This document shows, in pieces, positions 16,232 to 25,274 of a stretch of 64,000 bases of DNA. This stretch comes from Nitrospira sp. MA-1. Its GTDB lineage: Bacteria; Nitrospirota; Nitrospiria; Nitrospirales; UBA8639. The DNA is taken from contig JAQJDB010000007.1 in NCBI GenBank assembly GCA_032139905.1, positions 186,001 through 250,000 of the forward strand, read 5' to 3'. The notes below the pieces were generated by a model. That model saw only the letters and a program-made list of their open reading frames with translations, did no database searches and was not told where the DNA came from. The stretch's first letter is position 1. Each line of letters begins with the position of its first letter. Made by a program: the position numbers and the translations under genes.

Positions 16232-17407
16232 TCACCAAATCCTTTCCATATCGTTCTCGACAGGCTGTTTCTTTGCACACGAATCTATTTCCCCACCCCG
16301 TGAAGTATGAGCGGAGATTGGCGAGGGTAAGATTTTGAATTCCGCGCGAATGGCAGGGTGGTCGCTGAGAAGATCTTCGTACTTTTCATTAGGAGCTTGT
16401 CTGCCTCGGTTAACAGGATGCCGGAAACGCTGATCTTCCGATCCAGAGTCGATTAACTCAATCCTTGCCCCTTGACCTCCTCGAAAGAAAATGTAGTCAA
16501 CTCGATTTTTCCAATATCCATTGGGTTCTGGACGTGCATTGCTGTCATTGAGAGCCAACTTATCAAGGAGATCGCGTTTTAAAATTCGGTAGTCTTCTCC
16601 TGAGGCCTCGGTTCCCTCATGGTCATATTGTGAGTTGAAATCACCCCCGAGAATGAAGGCCCGATCTTTCGATAATTTTTTGATACAGTCTGCAATAAAA
16701 TCAAGCTGATCTTTTCTGACGGATCGGTCTTTCTCATCTCTTCCGGCATCAAGGTGAGTATTGTACACATCAAATTCTGCGCCATTCGGGAGACGAACCG
16801 GCACTCGAAGAAGCCCCTTGGTCGACCAGCAATCATTTTTTCTACTAAACCATCCCTCACAATCTGGAAGCGGTACCTGTGCGACTCCCCCTTCCACAGC
16901 TTTATAGTAGGGTGAAGCTATCGTCAGCCCAGAGCCATAGGGAACACGGAAAGGAATACCGGGACTATTAAATAACTGAAAACCAACATTGACGATTTTA
17001 ATGGGAAGGGTTACGAGCCATAGTGGGGCCAAAGCGATACGTGGCCCGTTCCCCTGTTCTATGAGCTCATAAGTAAATTCATCGACAATTTGCCGGTGAA
17101 ATTCAAAATCCTCTTGTAATAATATGAAATCATAATCCATGAGCAACCAGGCCATCAGGCCACTTCGGGTATCATCATTTCTCACATCTACCCCGACATA
17201 CATGGAATTCAGGATCGGAGAAATTCCGTGAACATTGTACGATAGGAACCGAACGGTACAGGGCACAGGTGTCGATAGTTCCGATTGGGCGGGAGAACAT
17301 TCTTCTCTTGGTGTAAAACCTTCTGCCATTGAAAACTCATGCCCGAATACCATCCATATAATGCCAAGTAAAAAGAGCCCTTTCATCAAGAATTTTGGTA
17401 TGGCCAT
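16232..17407 (-). CDS. Exported endonuclease/exonuclease/phosphatase (EEP, sphingomyelinase-like) protein
   Basis: A 391-residue protein with an N-terminal signal peptide (LFLLGIIWMVFGHEFSMAEG). EEP-superfamily motifs run in order: VRFLSYNVHGIS, DFILLQEDFEF (metal-binding Glu), FDVYNTHLDAG, FILGGDFNSQY and LLSDHPAIRAEF with the catalytic His. The DNase-I-like fold with signal peptide and the VYNTHLDAG segment is most like neutral sphingomyelinase / secreted phosphodiesterase members. The substrate is not determined. The ATG at 17407 has AAAGGAG 9 bases upstream; a TTG three codons earlier would lie directly against that site and is less likely. The C-terminal tail beyond the SDH motif is short and unremarkable. 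Confidence 0.8.
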   Translation of the reverse strand: MAIPKFLMKGLFLLGIIWMVFGHEFSMAEGFTPREECSPAQSELSTPVPCTVRFLSYNVHGISPILNSMYVGVDVRNDDTRSGLMAWLLMDYDFILLQEDFEFHRQIVDEFTYELIEQGNGPRIALAPLWLVTLPIKIVNVGFQLFNSPGIPFRVPYGSGLTIASPYYKAVEGGVAQVPLPDCEGWFSRKNDCWSTKGLLRVPVRLPNGAEFDVYNTHLDAGRDEKDRSVRKDQLDFIADCIKKLSKDRAFILGGDFNSQYDHEGTEASGEDYRILKRDLLDKLALNDSNARPEPNGYWKNRVDYIFFRGGQGARIELIDSGSEDQRFRHPVNRGRQAPNEKYEDLLSDHPAIRAEFKILPSPISAHTSRGGEIDSCAKKQPVENDMERIW

Positions 17408-17746
17408 CTTTGACAACTCCTTTTTATGCCAGAACTCTTATCCATAACTACTAGGTCCTTAGACGAACTAGAGACTAGAGCCCCAACGATGTAACCACTC
17501 CTACTGTACCTTCCTCAGCTCAAAAATCAAGTGCCCTTCACATGCATTCACATTATTCTAAGGCTGTCCCTGGTGAATTGCTGATCATGCTGCTCTTGGA
17601 GTCCGAAATAATCTCTAAAAATATAATTGCCACCAAAAATGAAAGAAGTCTACGGAGTGCGGTGGGCCTTTTCCATTTGGGTGGCAGCGATTCACACCGG
17701 AAGAAATACATGCCCCACAGGCTATCCTTTGTGTGGCCGAGGCAAG

Positions 17747-17962
17747 TCAGACACGAGGGGCATCGGTTTGATCGGGGTGATAGTGAGAGGCGAGGATTCG
17801 TCGCAGGACATTTTTATCGAGAGGAATGACCAAGGTTGTGGATATCTGTACGGCAGGTTTCCGGAAAGGGGGGAGCAGGAAGGACTGGTACATCAGTAAG
17901 AGGTTCTCGGCCATCCAGAAATTTATGCCGCCATGCCTAAGAAATTTGTATGTGTGAGACAA
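17747..17962 (-). pseudogene. Fragment of an integrase-type transposase (N-terminal region)
   Basis: A short reverse-strand frame containing ISTTLVIPLDKNVLRRILAS and then HYHPDQTDAPRV. This resembles the helix-turn-helix linker that precedes the integrase core in rve-domain transposases (a pattern of the type IPIDKNVVRRILA-HYxPD). The catalytic core expected downstream is absent. It lies next to the second transposase remnant. Recognition is from a short pattern, so confidence is moderate. Confidence 0.45.
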
Positions 17963-17989
17963 AAAATGGTCGTATGGTAAAAACCCATG

Positions 17990-18530
17990 TGGATGCGCCG
18001 GAATAATATTTTAGCAACCTACCCAGTCTTCCCCGAGTACGAATCGATGAGGTGCCCAAGGCTTCCTGGGTCGGCTGCGGAATCAGGAATTCATTGCCTC
18101 TTCCCTGATGATCGCCTTTCTGATGATAATGGGTGTCATAGTCTTTGAGGGCATGTTGAATGAAGTCTTTCCCAAACAGGATGAGCTCTGACAGGACTTC
18201 CTCATTTACAGACCTCACCCAGGGTTCGGCTTGGGCATTCAGATTCGGTCTGCTTTCGGGAGTTTTCTGAAGAGGGAGATCCCACCCGCCTTTGTGGTCT
18301 CCTGAAAGGTGGGGCAAAATAGATATCACGGTCCTGGGTCCGATGCTGACCGGGGGGAGTCAGGAGGCCCCACTCTACCATGGTCGAATTGCAGCCCATC
18401 TGTTTCATCCATAGCCCATTGGGAAGTGGAGTCCTTCCAGCAATCACCGATGCGCTACCTGGAAAAAACAAGATGTAATAGATCACCAACCCATGCATCG
18501 TCCAGATTTCAGCGGGAAAAATCGGTCCCG
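17990..18530 (-). pseudogene. Frameshifted integrase-core transposase remnant
   Basis: The reverse strand gives PAEIWTMHGLVIYYILFF, then VIAGRTPLPNGLWMKQMG and STMVEWGLLTPP, which follow the pattern of rve-domain transposases (DFFTAEVWT..LVTYYVLFF..VHIAG.TP.P...W). After a frame change near 18330-18350 come LPLQKTPESRPNLNAQAEPW, VRSVNEEVLSELILFGKDF, THYHQKGDHQGRGN and RGRLGRLLKYY, the usual C-terminal half with the catalytic Glu in VRSVNEE. The N-terminal third is missing and at least one frameshift is present. No flanking terminal repeats were recognised. Confidence 0.7.
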
Positions 18531-18544
18531 ACGAGGAGGTTTTG

Positions 18545-18934
18545 ATGGATACGAAATTAGGCCATGTTCAGAATTTCTCTATGCTTCAGTTACGAACCAT
18601 CGTGTTGAGCCTTACCCTCTTGGGGCTTTCTTTTTTTGGTTGCGGGATGTACTACAAAATGGAAGGCGTAGCAACCCTTGCCGGCGTTGAGAAAGATTTG
18701 GACATGTGGCTGGGGAAAAGCAAGGAAGAACAAATCCAAGAAATGGGTGATCCGGTGATGTGCATGTTGTGGGATGAACATGGAGAATTCTGCCATTGGA
18801 TGGATGCAGAAGATTCCACTGATGGTTCTTTCCGCCCAAAACGTATTTTCTATTATGACAATAACAGCGTTGTGTGTGGATGGACGTATACAGGACAGTG
18901 GGCAGATCAAACCAAAAATTTGTGCAAAAGGTAA
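18545..18934 (+). CDS. Small hypothetical lipoprotein
   Basis: A 129-residue protein with signal IVLSLTLLGLSFFGCGMYY, containing a lipobox-like FFGC. The mature part has four or five further cysteines and an acidic, aromatic composition (MLWDEHGEFCHWMDAED, then RIFYYDNNSVVCGWTYTG). The segment KEEQIQEMGDPVMCMLWDE is reminiscent of small outer-membrane-assembly-like lipoproteins that begin with GxxExxVxxxxGxP, but this is only a loose resemblance. The ATG at 18545 is chosen because CGAGGAGG lies 5 bases upstream. It is not part of an evident operon. Confidence 0.65.
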   Translation: MDTKLGHVQNFSMLQLRTIVLSLTLLGLSFFGCGMYYKMEGVATLAGVEKDLDMWLGKSKEEQIQEMGDPVMCMLWDEHGEFCHWMDAEDSTDGSFRPKRIFYYDNNSVVCGWTYTGQWADQTKNLCKR

Positions 18935-19255
18935 GGGTACAGTCTAAAAACAGGCAGCGGCACACTATTGAAGGCGAGTTGGCCTCCTGAAACAATCTTG
19001 GTAATCATTCCCTCGCGAGTAATGAGTGGAGTATGGTCAAGTAAAGCGAATTTCCCGAAAAAATGAGGAACACACAGATTCAAAATTTGTTAATTGACCT
19101 ACATTTGATTACTGACCCCAGGCAGAAATTCAGTTCAAGGTGACTATGTCTTCAAAACCCTCACAGCGGCACGCTTTGTCAGAAACAGTTTGCGATTTGC
19201 CTTGCCCAGGCGGAGGGGAAAAAGGATGGCAGCGAAAGAGCCCGCCCGCTACAAC
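18935..19255. other. Intergenic region, nothing recognised
   Basis: A 321-base stretch between a lipoprotein gene and the end of a reverse-strand secreted-protein gene. No family-like reading frame, RNA motif or convincing terminator hairpin is seen. Confidence 0.4.
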
Positions 19256-19579
19256 TCAATAGGGTGAATATGGTTGCAGAGGTCCCCAACGCAGTCGATC
19301 ATATGTCCGCAGTCGGTTCATTTGGTTCAATTCATGCTGTCGAGCCTCCTGCTGATATCGTGCGTCCTTTTGCCGATGTTGTTCTCGCTGTCGTTGGAAC
19401 CACGCATCGAAGTCTTGAAATGATTTTGGGGAAGAGAGGGCAGAAGGTTGGTCATCATAGAAGGACCTTGGAGGATTCGGATGAAGTTGAGAGGCTGGTT
19501 GCCAGGTATCCTCCCCCAATTGGGCCCAGGCACTGCCTGTTAGACCGAGGAAGCATCCAAAGAATATTATTGCTCGCAT
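19256..19579 (-). CDS. Small exported hypothetical protein, Gln/Arg-rich
   Basis: A 107-residue protein with a clean signal peptide (AIIFFGCFLGLTGSAWA, then QLGED). The mature region is Pro/Ser-rich, then a Gln/Arg/Glu-rich helix (WFQRQREQHRQKDARYQQEA), ending in a tyrosine-rich tail. No domain is recognised. The helix may form a coiled coil. ACAGGAGGACAACCGC before the ATG at 19579 decides the start against a longer frame. Confidence 0.6.
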   Translation of the reverse strand: MRAIIFFGCFLGLTGSAWAQLGEDTWQPASQLHPNPPRSFYDDQPSALSSPKSFQDFDAWFQRQREQHRQKDARYQQEARQHELNQMNRLRTYDRLRWGPLQPYSPY

Positions 19580-19938
19580 GCGGTTGTCCTCCTGTGCATG
19601 GGTGGATAGGGGGTACTCAGAATGGCCTATCATCGGGACCATGGGGAAGGGTGGCAAGGTCTGTCAAAAAAAGGCAATTCATCAAATAGGTCATGAAGGA
19701 AAAGTTTCTAGTAATTTCGCCCGTTGGTGGTATCACTACGATTCGTTGCACGGGTTCTCCCGTTTGGCACTATCCGCCTGGACATCATCTGGCATGGTCG
19801 CTCATGGCTACGCGACTCTAGATGTTTTCTTATCAAGCCCTAGTTCCGAAAGCGTGGCAGTGAGGTGCTCTCTAGGAATCAGCCTTGTCCCCGTGCCTTT
19901 CCCCTCTGCAGGGTGAACAGCACGAGAAGCGTACGAAA
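19580..19938. other. Intergenic region between divergent genes
   Basis: About 360 bases upstream of both the small secreted protein (reverse) and the glycosyltransferase (forward), so it should hold both promoters. No operator-like repeat stands out. The glycosyltransferase frame is open back to about 19885, but nothing before 19939 has a ribosome binding site or family similarity. Confidence 0.35.
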
Positions 19939-20874
19939 ATGAAATCTCCATCAAGTCCACTGACGGACACCCCACCGGGAAAATATGGTTGGCCCTGGAC
20001 GAACAGCGACCCTTATCCAATCCATTTAATCGGAAACAGACCGTGGCCTAAAATAAGCGTAATCACTCCCAACTATAACTTTGGTGAATTTCTTGAAGAA
20101 ACCATTCGCTCCGTCTTACTGCAGGGATACCCCAACCTTGAGTACATCATCATTGATGGTGGAAGTACCGACCGTTCGCTAGAAATCATTAAGAAGTACG
20201 AGCCTTGGCTTGCCTATTGGGTGAGCCAGCCAGACCATGGGCAAAGCGCAGCGATCAACTATGGTTTCCGGAGGGCATCTGGCGAAATCATGGGGTGGCT
20301 GAATTCTGATGATTATTATCAACCCCATACCCTCTTTCGGGTCGCCCTCGAGGTCAATCTGGAGAAAAAGAGATACATAGTGATGGGAGAGGTATATGAA
20401 GTCGATGCCTGCAGAACAATCATCCGAAGATGGGAATCAAGGGTACCAATCTTGTATTCGCTTCTTTTTCAACATCGTTTGTGCCTCCTACGCGGGGTGG
20501 CCGTCATGCCCTGCCAACCGTCTGTCTTCTGGCACCGCAAGGTCTTTGAGTCCCTGGGACTGTTACGAGAAGATCTTAAATATGCCATGGACTATGATTA
20601 TTGGTTGAAGGCACTCAGGAGTAATTATAAATTTCACTATATCGCTGCTGTTCTCTCCAATTACCGTTTCCATGCTGGCTCTAAGTCCAACCAAGGGTGG
20701 CAGAGCTTTTACCGAGAATGGCGAAGTGTCGCCAAAGAGAACATTTCTACGCTGACTCCGCGACAAAAGATTTCCGCCGAACTCTATTGGTGGTTTCTAC
20801 TATTCCCCTTTTCGATCCTTACTTTGCCCTACAGGGTCTATTCGTATGTGGTTCTGGGTATCAAGAGGGGCTAA
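19939..20874 (+). CDS. Family 2 glycosyltransferase
   Basis: A 311-residue GT-A fold enzyme of the GT2 type. Motifs are ISVITPNYNFGEFLEETIRS, YIIIDGGSTDRSLEII (nucleotide-binding Asp), QPDHGQSAAINYGFRRASG and GWLNSDDYYQP, where the SDD supplies the metal-binding DxD-like site. Later MDYDYWLKAL is the typical acceptor-side motif. A C-terminal hydrophobic stretch (WWFLLFPFSILTLPYRVYSYVV) may tether it to the membrane. It transfers a sugar from a nucleotide-sugar to an unknown acceptor, most likely a cell-surface glycan. It is isolated: no other polysaccharide genes are adjacent. Start set at ATG 19939. Confidence 0.85.
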   Translation: MKSPSSPLTDTPPGKYGWPWTNSDPYPIHLIGNRPWPKISVITPNYNFGEFLEETIRSVLLQGYPNLEYIIIDGGSTDRSLEIIKKYEPWLAYWVSQPDHGQSAAINYGFRRASGEIMGWLNSDDYYQPHTLFRVALEVNLEKKRYIVMGEVYEVDACRTIIRRWESRVPILYSLLFQHRLCLLRGVAVMPCQPSVFWHRKVFESLGLLREDLKYAMDYDYWLKALRSNYKFHYIAAVLSNYRFHAGSKSNQGWQSFYREWRSVAKENISTLTPRQKISAELYWWFLLFPFSILTLPYRVYSYVVLGIKRG

Positions 20875-21081
20875 AAGATTGCCGACACGGCCGCTCAAGG
20901 AACCCAGTCCTGGACACCCGCGAAAAGAAAGAACTCACGGATTCCTCAGCGCCTCCTTCGGAAAGGTTTCAGGAAATGGTGTAAGGCATGAGTATTGACT
21001 CCATGGTGGACAAAGGAGGTGGGGTGGAATGGACTTAGCGGAAAATGAAAGCTGATCTTGAGTCGTTAATTCTTTTTTGTG

Positions 21082-21137
21082 AGCCTAATCCATTCCTCAA
21101 TTAGGCTAATTGGTACATATCACCCCGATCGGGTGAT
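21082..21137. repeat. Two small palindromes in an empty region
   Basis: AGCCTAAT-N10-ATTAGGCT at 21082-21107 is a perfect 8-base inverted repeat. ATCACCC-N5-GGGTGAT at 21119-21137 is a perfect 7-base inverted repeat around CGATC. They lie in the 557-base gap (20875-21431) between the glycosyltransferase and tRNA-Ser, where no gene is recognised. The first lacks a downstream T-tract on either strand. The second has the size of a dimeric repressor operator, but no regulator is adjacent. Confidence 0.4.
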
Positions 21138-21431
21138 GACCAGGTAGGTGTCATTGGCCGTTTTTATACACAATACATCTATGTCGACTTTCACCAAATG
21201 CTTCGGCGGACAGCCTTCGTCTTAGAAAATAAAGTTTTCGATCCGAGAATAAGCCTTAGATAGTGTTTCAGTGACCTGCCAGTCGAAGCTATAGGGCGTT
21301 TGTAAGTTGCTCCGGTCCTCCCATGAAGTGGAAGTTTCACCTTCAGAACCCCAGTTCAAATCCCACCTTTTGTATTTGCCGTGTTGAAGAATTTTTGTGC
21401 TCCACTTTGATTAAGTGGGCTTCTGATGTGC

Positions 21432-21520
21432 TGGCGGAGAGGGTGGGATTTGAACCCACGGTCCCTTGTGAGGACAACGGTTTTCGAGACCGTCCGAATC
21501 GGCCACTCTCGCACCTCTCC
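21432..21520 (-). tRNA. tRNA-Ser (anticodon CGA)
   Basis: The reverse strand folds as a class II tRNA. The acceptor stem GGAGAGG pairs with CCTCTCC followed by discriminator G and an encoded CCA. The anticodon stem-loop is ACGGT-CTCGAAA-ACCGT with anticodon CGA. A long variable arm (TGTCCTCACAAGGGACC region) is typical for serine. The T arm is GTGGG-TTCAAAT-CCCAC. It reads UCG codons. TadA lies just upstream on the same strand (14 bases between its stop and the tRNA). Confidence 0.95.
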
Positions 21521-21533
21521 GTGTTCGTTTATG

Positions 21534-22022
21534 TTATGCGGTGAGAACTTGTTGATGACTCCGTAGGTGCTGAAAAAAATTCTGTAAGATCGCTCGACAA
21601 TCATCTGCCAGGATATCTGAGTCTACCTTCACCCGGTGATTAAACCTGGTCTCTGCTGTGAGATTGCAGATTGACCCACAGGCGCCGGCCTTCGGATCCC
21701 ATGTGCCAAACACGACACGGGCAATTCTGGCCTGAATGATGGCACCCGCACACATGGAGCAGGGTTCCAATGTGACATAGAGGGTAGTGTCTGTAAGACG
21801 CCAAGACCCCAGTGCCAGGGAGGCGGACCGAATGGCCATAAGTTCGGCATGAGCCGTCGGATCTTGTGTGCCTTCCCGTTGATTGAAACCCGTCGCGAGG
21901 ATTTTTTCATTCTGGACCAGCACCGCTCCAACCGGGACTTCTTCCGCACGAAAGGCTTGATGCGCTAAGTCCAAGGCCATGCGCATAAATTGAATATCCG
22001 TGGTTGGATCCAATACGTCCAT
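21534..22022 (-). CDS. tadA: tRNA-specific adenosine deaminase TadA
   Basis: A 162-residue cytidine/adenosine deaminase-fold protein. The zinc site is complete: HAE at 58-60 (H58 zinc ligand, E60 proton shuttle) and PCSMC at 87-91 (C88, C91). EVPVGAVLVQNEK near the start and GACGSICNL with RFNHRVKV later are typical of TadA, which converts A34 to inosine in tRNA-Arg(ACG). Length matches the family. It probably shares a transcript with the tRNA-Ser directly downstream. Confidence 0.95.
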   Translation of the reverse strand: MDVLDPTTDIQFMRMALDLAHQAFRAEEVPVGAVLVQNEKILATGFNQREGTQDPTAHAELMAIRSASLALGSWRLTDTTLYVTLEPCSMCAGAIIQARIARVVFGTWDPKAGACGSICNLTAETRFNHRVKVDSDILADDCRAILQNFFQHLRSHQQVLTA

Positions 22023-22144
22023 GGTAATTTCAAAAAGTGAAGTCGACTGATGATTGTTTGAGTGAAAGTTTTAGTTCCGAAAGGAAAGAAAAAAGGTTAA
22101 CATAGCCACTACGTGATGTATAGCCAACCCACCTGGAAATTCTG

Positions 22145-22942
22145 GTGAACTCTCCTTCCAGTATCATGCGTCAGAGGCTCGTTCCTTTAGAAAAGGTGCA
22201 GGCCATGTGGCAGCGTCTTGCCCACGACTTTTTTGAGAACCGGTTACCTCGGATTTCCATTGAGTGGAGCACACGATTAACCGCATCGGCCGGGTTGTTT
22301 GTGAGTCAAATTGGCCCTAGAAGCTGGTGGGCCTCACGTGAATATCGACAGGGTGCGGCTCGAGTGATTAGGTTGTCCGCCCCCTTGCTTCGCGATCAAC
22401 CTGAAGAGGAGCTGAAGCGAACATTGGCGCATGAAATGATTCATCAATGGCAGTTTGATATTCGGAAGCATCGCCCGTCCCATGGCGCAGAATTCCGAGA
22501 GATGATGCACCGGATGAATGCGGCGGGACTCGGGGTGACCGTCCGCCATCAGTTGAATGTGGCTGTTCAACGACATCATCGCTATGCCTGGCAATGTCTC
22601 CAATGCGGAATGGCCTATCATCGACAACGGCGAACGATTATTCCGGCTCGACATATTTGTAGCCGATGTCGGGGAAGACTTATAGAAGTTGAGTTACCCC
22701 CCACTCAAAAACCCCATGAGGAATCGATGGACGAAAGAGGAGGGAATCGCGGAGCACGTCAGGATGAGGAGAAATCGGCTGGGCGGATGTTCTGTGTGAG
22801 TGGAAAGAGGGATGCCGAAGCCTTATCGACGAAAGGCGTCTTTCCCCCGGATGACCTCCGCGAGGAGTTTATCGGCGAGTTTGGCGGCCCGGCGATGGCG
22901 CCACCAACGAATGGTTATCGCATAAATCACAATGGTTCCTAG
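22145..22942 (+). CDS. SprT-like zinc metalloprotease-fold protein
   Basis: A 265-residue protein. HEMIH at 96-100 with H113 forms the SprT-type zinc site, followed by a C-terminal zinc ribbon (C151, C154, C172, C175). SprT/Spartan-like domains are known from DNA-protein crosslink proteases, while bacterial SprT members have no settled role. Residues after about 185 are low-complexity, basic and acidic, and appear disordered. A GTG start at 22145 is used; ATG 21 bases later is possible. The start lies 122 bases from the divergent TadA start. Its last 120 bases overlap a reverse-strand small frame. Confidence 0.8.
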   Translation: MNSPSSIMRQRLVPLEKVQAMWQRLAHDFFENRLPRISIEWSTRLTASAGLFVSQIGPRSWWASREYRQGAARVIRLSAPLLRDQPEEELKRTLAHEMIHQWQFDIRKHRPSHGAEFREMMHRMNAAGLGVTVRHQLNVAVQRHHRYAWQCLQCGMAYHRQRRTIIPARHICSRCRGRLIEVELPPTQKPHEESMDERGGNRGARQDEEKSAGRMFCVSGKRDAEALSTKGVFPPDDLREEFIGEFGGPAMAPPTNGYRINHNGS

Positions 22943-22975
22943 GACGAGGAAGAGGCCTGTTGTGATGTTGTCCAT
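22823..22975 (-). CDS. Possible 50-residue membrane protein, overlapping the SprT-like gene end
   Basis: A reverse-strand frame of 50 residues: a membrane segment (TTGLFLVLGTIVIYAITIRWW) followed by a basic amphipathic helix (RHRRAAKLADKLLAEVIRG). The composition looks like a genuine small inner-membrane protein, and the overlapping SprT C-terminus looks disordered. Against it, no Shine-Dalgarno sequence precedes the ATG on this strand, and 120 of its 153 bases are antisense to another gene. Either the small protein is real or the overlap is chance. Confidence 0.3.
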   Translation of the reverse strand: MDNITTGLFLVLGTIVIYAITIRWWRHRRAAKLADKLLAEVIRGKDAFRR

Positions 22976-23155
22976 AGGAGGAGTGTAGAAGAATAAATTT
23001 CCAGATGGCAAGGTGGGGGTACGCCCTGAGAACGGGGGGCGGTATCTGAAGGGACCCCCCTTTACCTGGGCGTACATAATTACATGAAAGTATTATAAAA
23101 TTTAGCATGTTTCCTTGAATGACATAATCATTAAACGGGATGGTACGTTCTCCAT

Positions 23156-24160
23156 ATGGACATCCTGATTCTATTGGCATCCTTGGTCGTCATTTTATTA
23201 GGAGCGGAGGCGTTCACTAACAGTTTAGAACATTTTGGAGAGCGTCTCGGGATTTCGGAAGGTGTCACCGGTTCGGTGTTTGCGGCAGTGGGAACGGCAT
23301 TGCCGGAAACGATGGTGCCAATTTTTGCCATCTTGTTGTCATCAGGTTCTGAAACGTTACGGCACGAAGTGGGGGTGGGGGCCATTCTCGGGGCGCCCCT
23401 GATGCTGGCCACGTTAGCCTTCTTTCTGATGGGTTTTTTTGCCGCACGGAAAAGAGGGTGGCATGGCACGTTAAATCCTGAGCCAACAGGATTCGCCAGT
23501 GATCTGCTCTGGTTTAATTGGGCGTTTTGTTTGGGAGTGATTGCCGTATTTGTTCCCCAGGAGTGGGGTTGGGTGCGGTCAGTCATTGCGGGGGCGCTGG
23601 TTATCCTGTATGTGGTGTATTTGTATCAAACCATTCGATCTTCAGCCAATTTAGTGGATGATGGACATGGGACGGAAGCGGATCATCCGCTTTATTTGAC
23701 CAAAGTGGGCCTTCCCGATAATTTATTGGTGATCTTGTTCCAAGTGGGATGCGGGCTGGGCCTCATTGTGCTAGGGGCGAAAGGCTTTGTGCATGGAATT
23801 GAACATCTTGCCCCAAAATGGGGAGTTTCGGCCTTAACCCTGTCTCTCCTCATTATTCCAATTGCGACAGAATTGCCGGAAAAAGTGAACAGCATTATTT
23901 GGATCAGGCGGGATCGGGATACTTTGGCTGTCGGGAATATCACCGGGGCTATGGTCTTTCAGGGGAGTTTGTTGCCGGCCTTGGGAATTATGCTGACAGC
24001 CTGGGTGCCGCAACATGAAATTCTGATGGGAATGGCGATGACGTTGGTGGCGGCCTCCTTTTTAACCTGGGTCGTGCGGCGTGGTGGGTTGAAGCCCATT
24101 CACCTGGTTGTTAACGGACTGTGTTATGTGGTGTTTGTTGGCTCTGTGCTCTTCTGGTAG
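23156..24160 (+). CDS. Sodium/calcium (cation) exchanger family membrane protein
   Basis: A 334-residue CaCA-superfamily antiporter. The two inverted alpha-repeats are evident: GAEAFTNSLEHFGERLGISE followed by AAVGTALPETMVPIF, and GAKGFVHGIEHLAPKWGVS followed by PIATELPEKVNSIIW, each with the ion-binding T-LPE core. About ten membrane segments. Family members exchange Ca2+ or K+ for Na+ or H+ across the inner membrane. The ion cannot be read from sequence. The ATG at 23156 starts the first helix directly, with only a weak ribosome site. The next gene begins about 55 bases after its stop. Confidence 0.9.
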   Translation: MDILILLASLVVILLGAEAFTNSLEHFGERLGISEGVTGSVFAAVGTALPETMVPIFAILLSSGSETLRHEVGVGAILGAPLMLATLAFFLMGFFAARKRGWHGTLNPEPTGFASDLLWFNWAFCLGVIAVFVPQEWGWVRSVIAGALVILYVVYLYQTIRSSANLVDDGHGTEADHPLYLTKVGLPDNLLVILFQVGCGLGLIVLGAKGFVHGIEHLAPKWGVSALTLSLLIIPIATELPEKVNSIIWIRRDRDTLAVGNITGAMVFQGSLLPALGIMLTAWVPQHEILMGMAMTLVAASFLTWVVRRGGLKPIHLVVNGLCYVVFVGSVLFW

Positions 24161-24215
24161 GTCCTGTTCTTTTGGTTATTCAGGAGTCATGAATCGTAAA
24201 AAAAAGAGAGTAACG

Positions 24216-25274
24216 ATGTCCCTTCCGACAGTTGTTGTCACGCGACGTCTCCCACGACATGCCTTGGACGTGTTACGGGCGCAAGCGGATCTTATTGGCT
24301 GGGAGCAGGATTGCCCCGTAGATCGGAAATGGTTATTGAAGCATCTTCCTGAGGCGGACGGCCTGTATTGCTTGTTGACGGACCGGGTTGATCGGGAGGT
24401 GCTTCAGGTTGGGAAACGGCTTCGGGTGATAAGCACTATGGCTGTCGGATATGATCATATTGACGTGGCAGGATGTACAGCCCGTGGTATCCCGGTTGGG
24501 CACACGCCTGGTATTTTAACCGAAACCACTGCGGACCTGGCCTTCGCGCTGCTCCTCTCTGCAGCCAGGCGGATTGTAGAAGGAGCCGAGTATGTACGAA
24601 AGGGACAATGGACAACCTGGAGCCCGGATCTCTTGCTGGGACAGGATGTGCATGGTGCAACGTTAGGTATTGTGGGGTTTGGCAGGATCGGGGAGGCGAT
24701 GGCCAGGCGGGCTCAAGGATTTCGGATGAACGTGCTCGCGGTAAGGTCACCCCAATCTTCTGCCTCATCCAGGTCCGGCACGCATCACTTTGCCACAGCG
24801 ATTTTGCCACGGGAAGGCTCTTCTGCAGGGAATAATGAGGGGGAGTCGGTGAGTGCGTCATTCCAGAGGGTTGATCTGCATGATGCATTAGCTCAGTCGG
24901 ATTTTGTGAGTCTGCATGTCCCCCTGACTCCTCACACGCATCATTTGATTGGGGAGAATGAGTTTCGCGCCATGAAGCCATCAAGTATTTTGATCAATAC
25001 GGCTCGTGGGGCGGTGGTTGATCCTGAGGCCCTCTACCACGCTCTAGTGCATGGCCATATTGGCGGTGCGGCCTTAGATGTGACTGATCCGGAGCCCATT
25101 CCTATGTCAGAACCGCTTCTCACGCTTCCTAACTGTCTGGTTATCCCGCACTTGGGGAGTGCTTCTGTGGCGACAAGGACCAGAATGGCTTGCATTGCCG
25201 CTGAGAATATCGTTGCCGGGTTACGTGGAGATGCGCTTCCACATTGTGTCAACCCTGAAGTCTACCGCGTGTAA
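24216..25274 (+). CDS. D-isomer specific 2-hydroxyacid dehydrogenase (glyoxylate/hydroxypyruvate reductase-like)
   Basis: A 352-residue NAD(P)-dependent dehydrogenase. It begins VVVTRRLPRHALDVL as in glyoxylate reductases. The Rossmann motif is LGIVGFGRIGEAMARRA. The catalytic Arg is in NTARGAVVD, Glu in DVTDPEPIP and His in IPHLGSAS. About 40 extra, low-complexity residues (roughly 175-215) are inserted after the Rossmann motif, where relatives have a short loop. It reduces glyoxylate or a similar 2-oxoacid; the substrate is inferred only from overall similarity. Start 24216 matches family length; an in-frame ATG at 24189 preceded by CAGGAG is an alternative. Confidence 0.85.
   Translation: MSLPTVVVTRRLPRHALDVLRAQADLIGWEQDCPVDRKWLLKHLPEADGLYCLLTDRVDREVLQVGKRLRVISTMAVGYDHIDVAGCTARGIPVGHTPGILTETTADLAFALLLSAARRIVEGAEYVRKGQWTTWSPDLLLGQDVHGATLGIVGFGRIGEAMARRAQGFRMNVLAVRSPQSSASSRSGTHHFATAILPREGSSAGNNEGESVSASFQRVDLHDALAQSDFVSLHVPLTPHTHHLIGENEFRAMKPSSILINTARGAVVDPEALYHALVHGHIGGAALDVTDPEPIPMSEPLLTLPNCLVIPHLGSASVATRTRMACIAAENIVAGLRGDALPHCVNPEVYRV

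Noticed and set aside
21082-21107. AGCCTAAT/ATTAGGCT hairpin as rho-independent terminator
   Set aside because: No T-tract follows the hairpin on either strand; the T-run lies before it on the forward strand.
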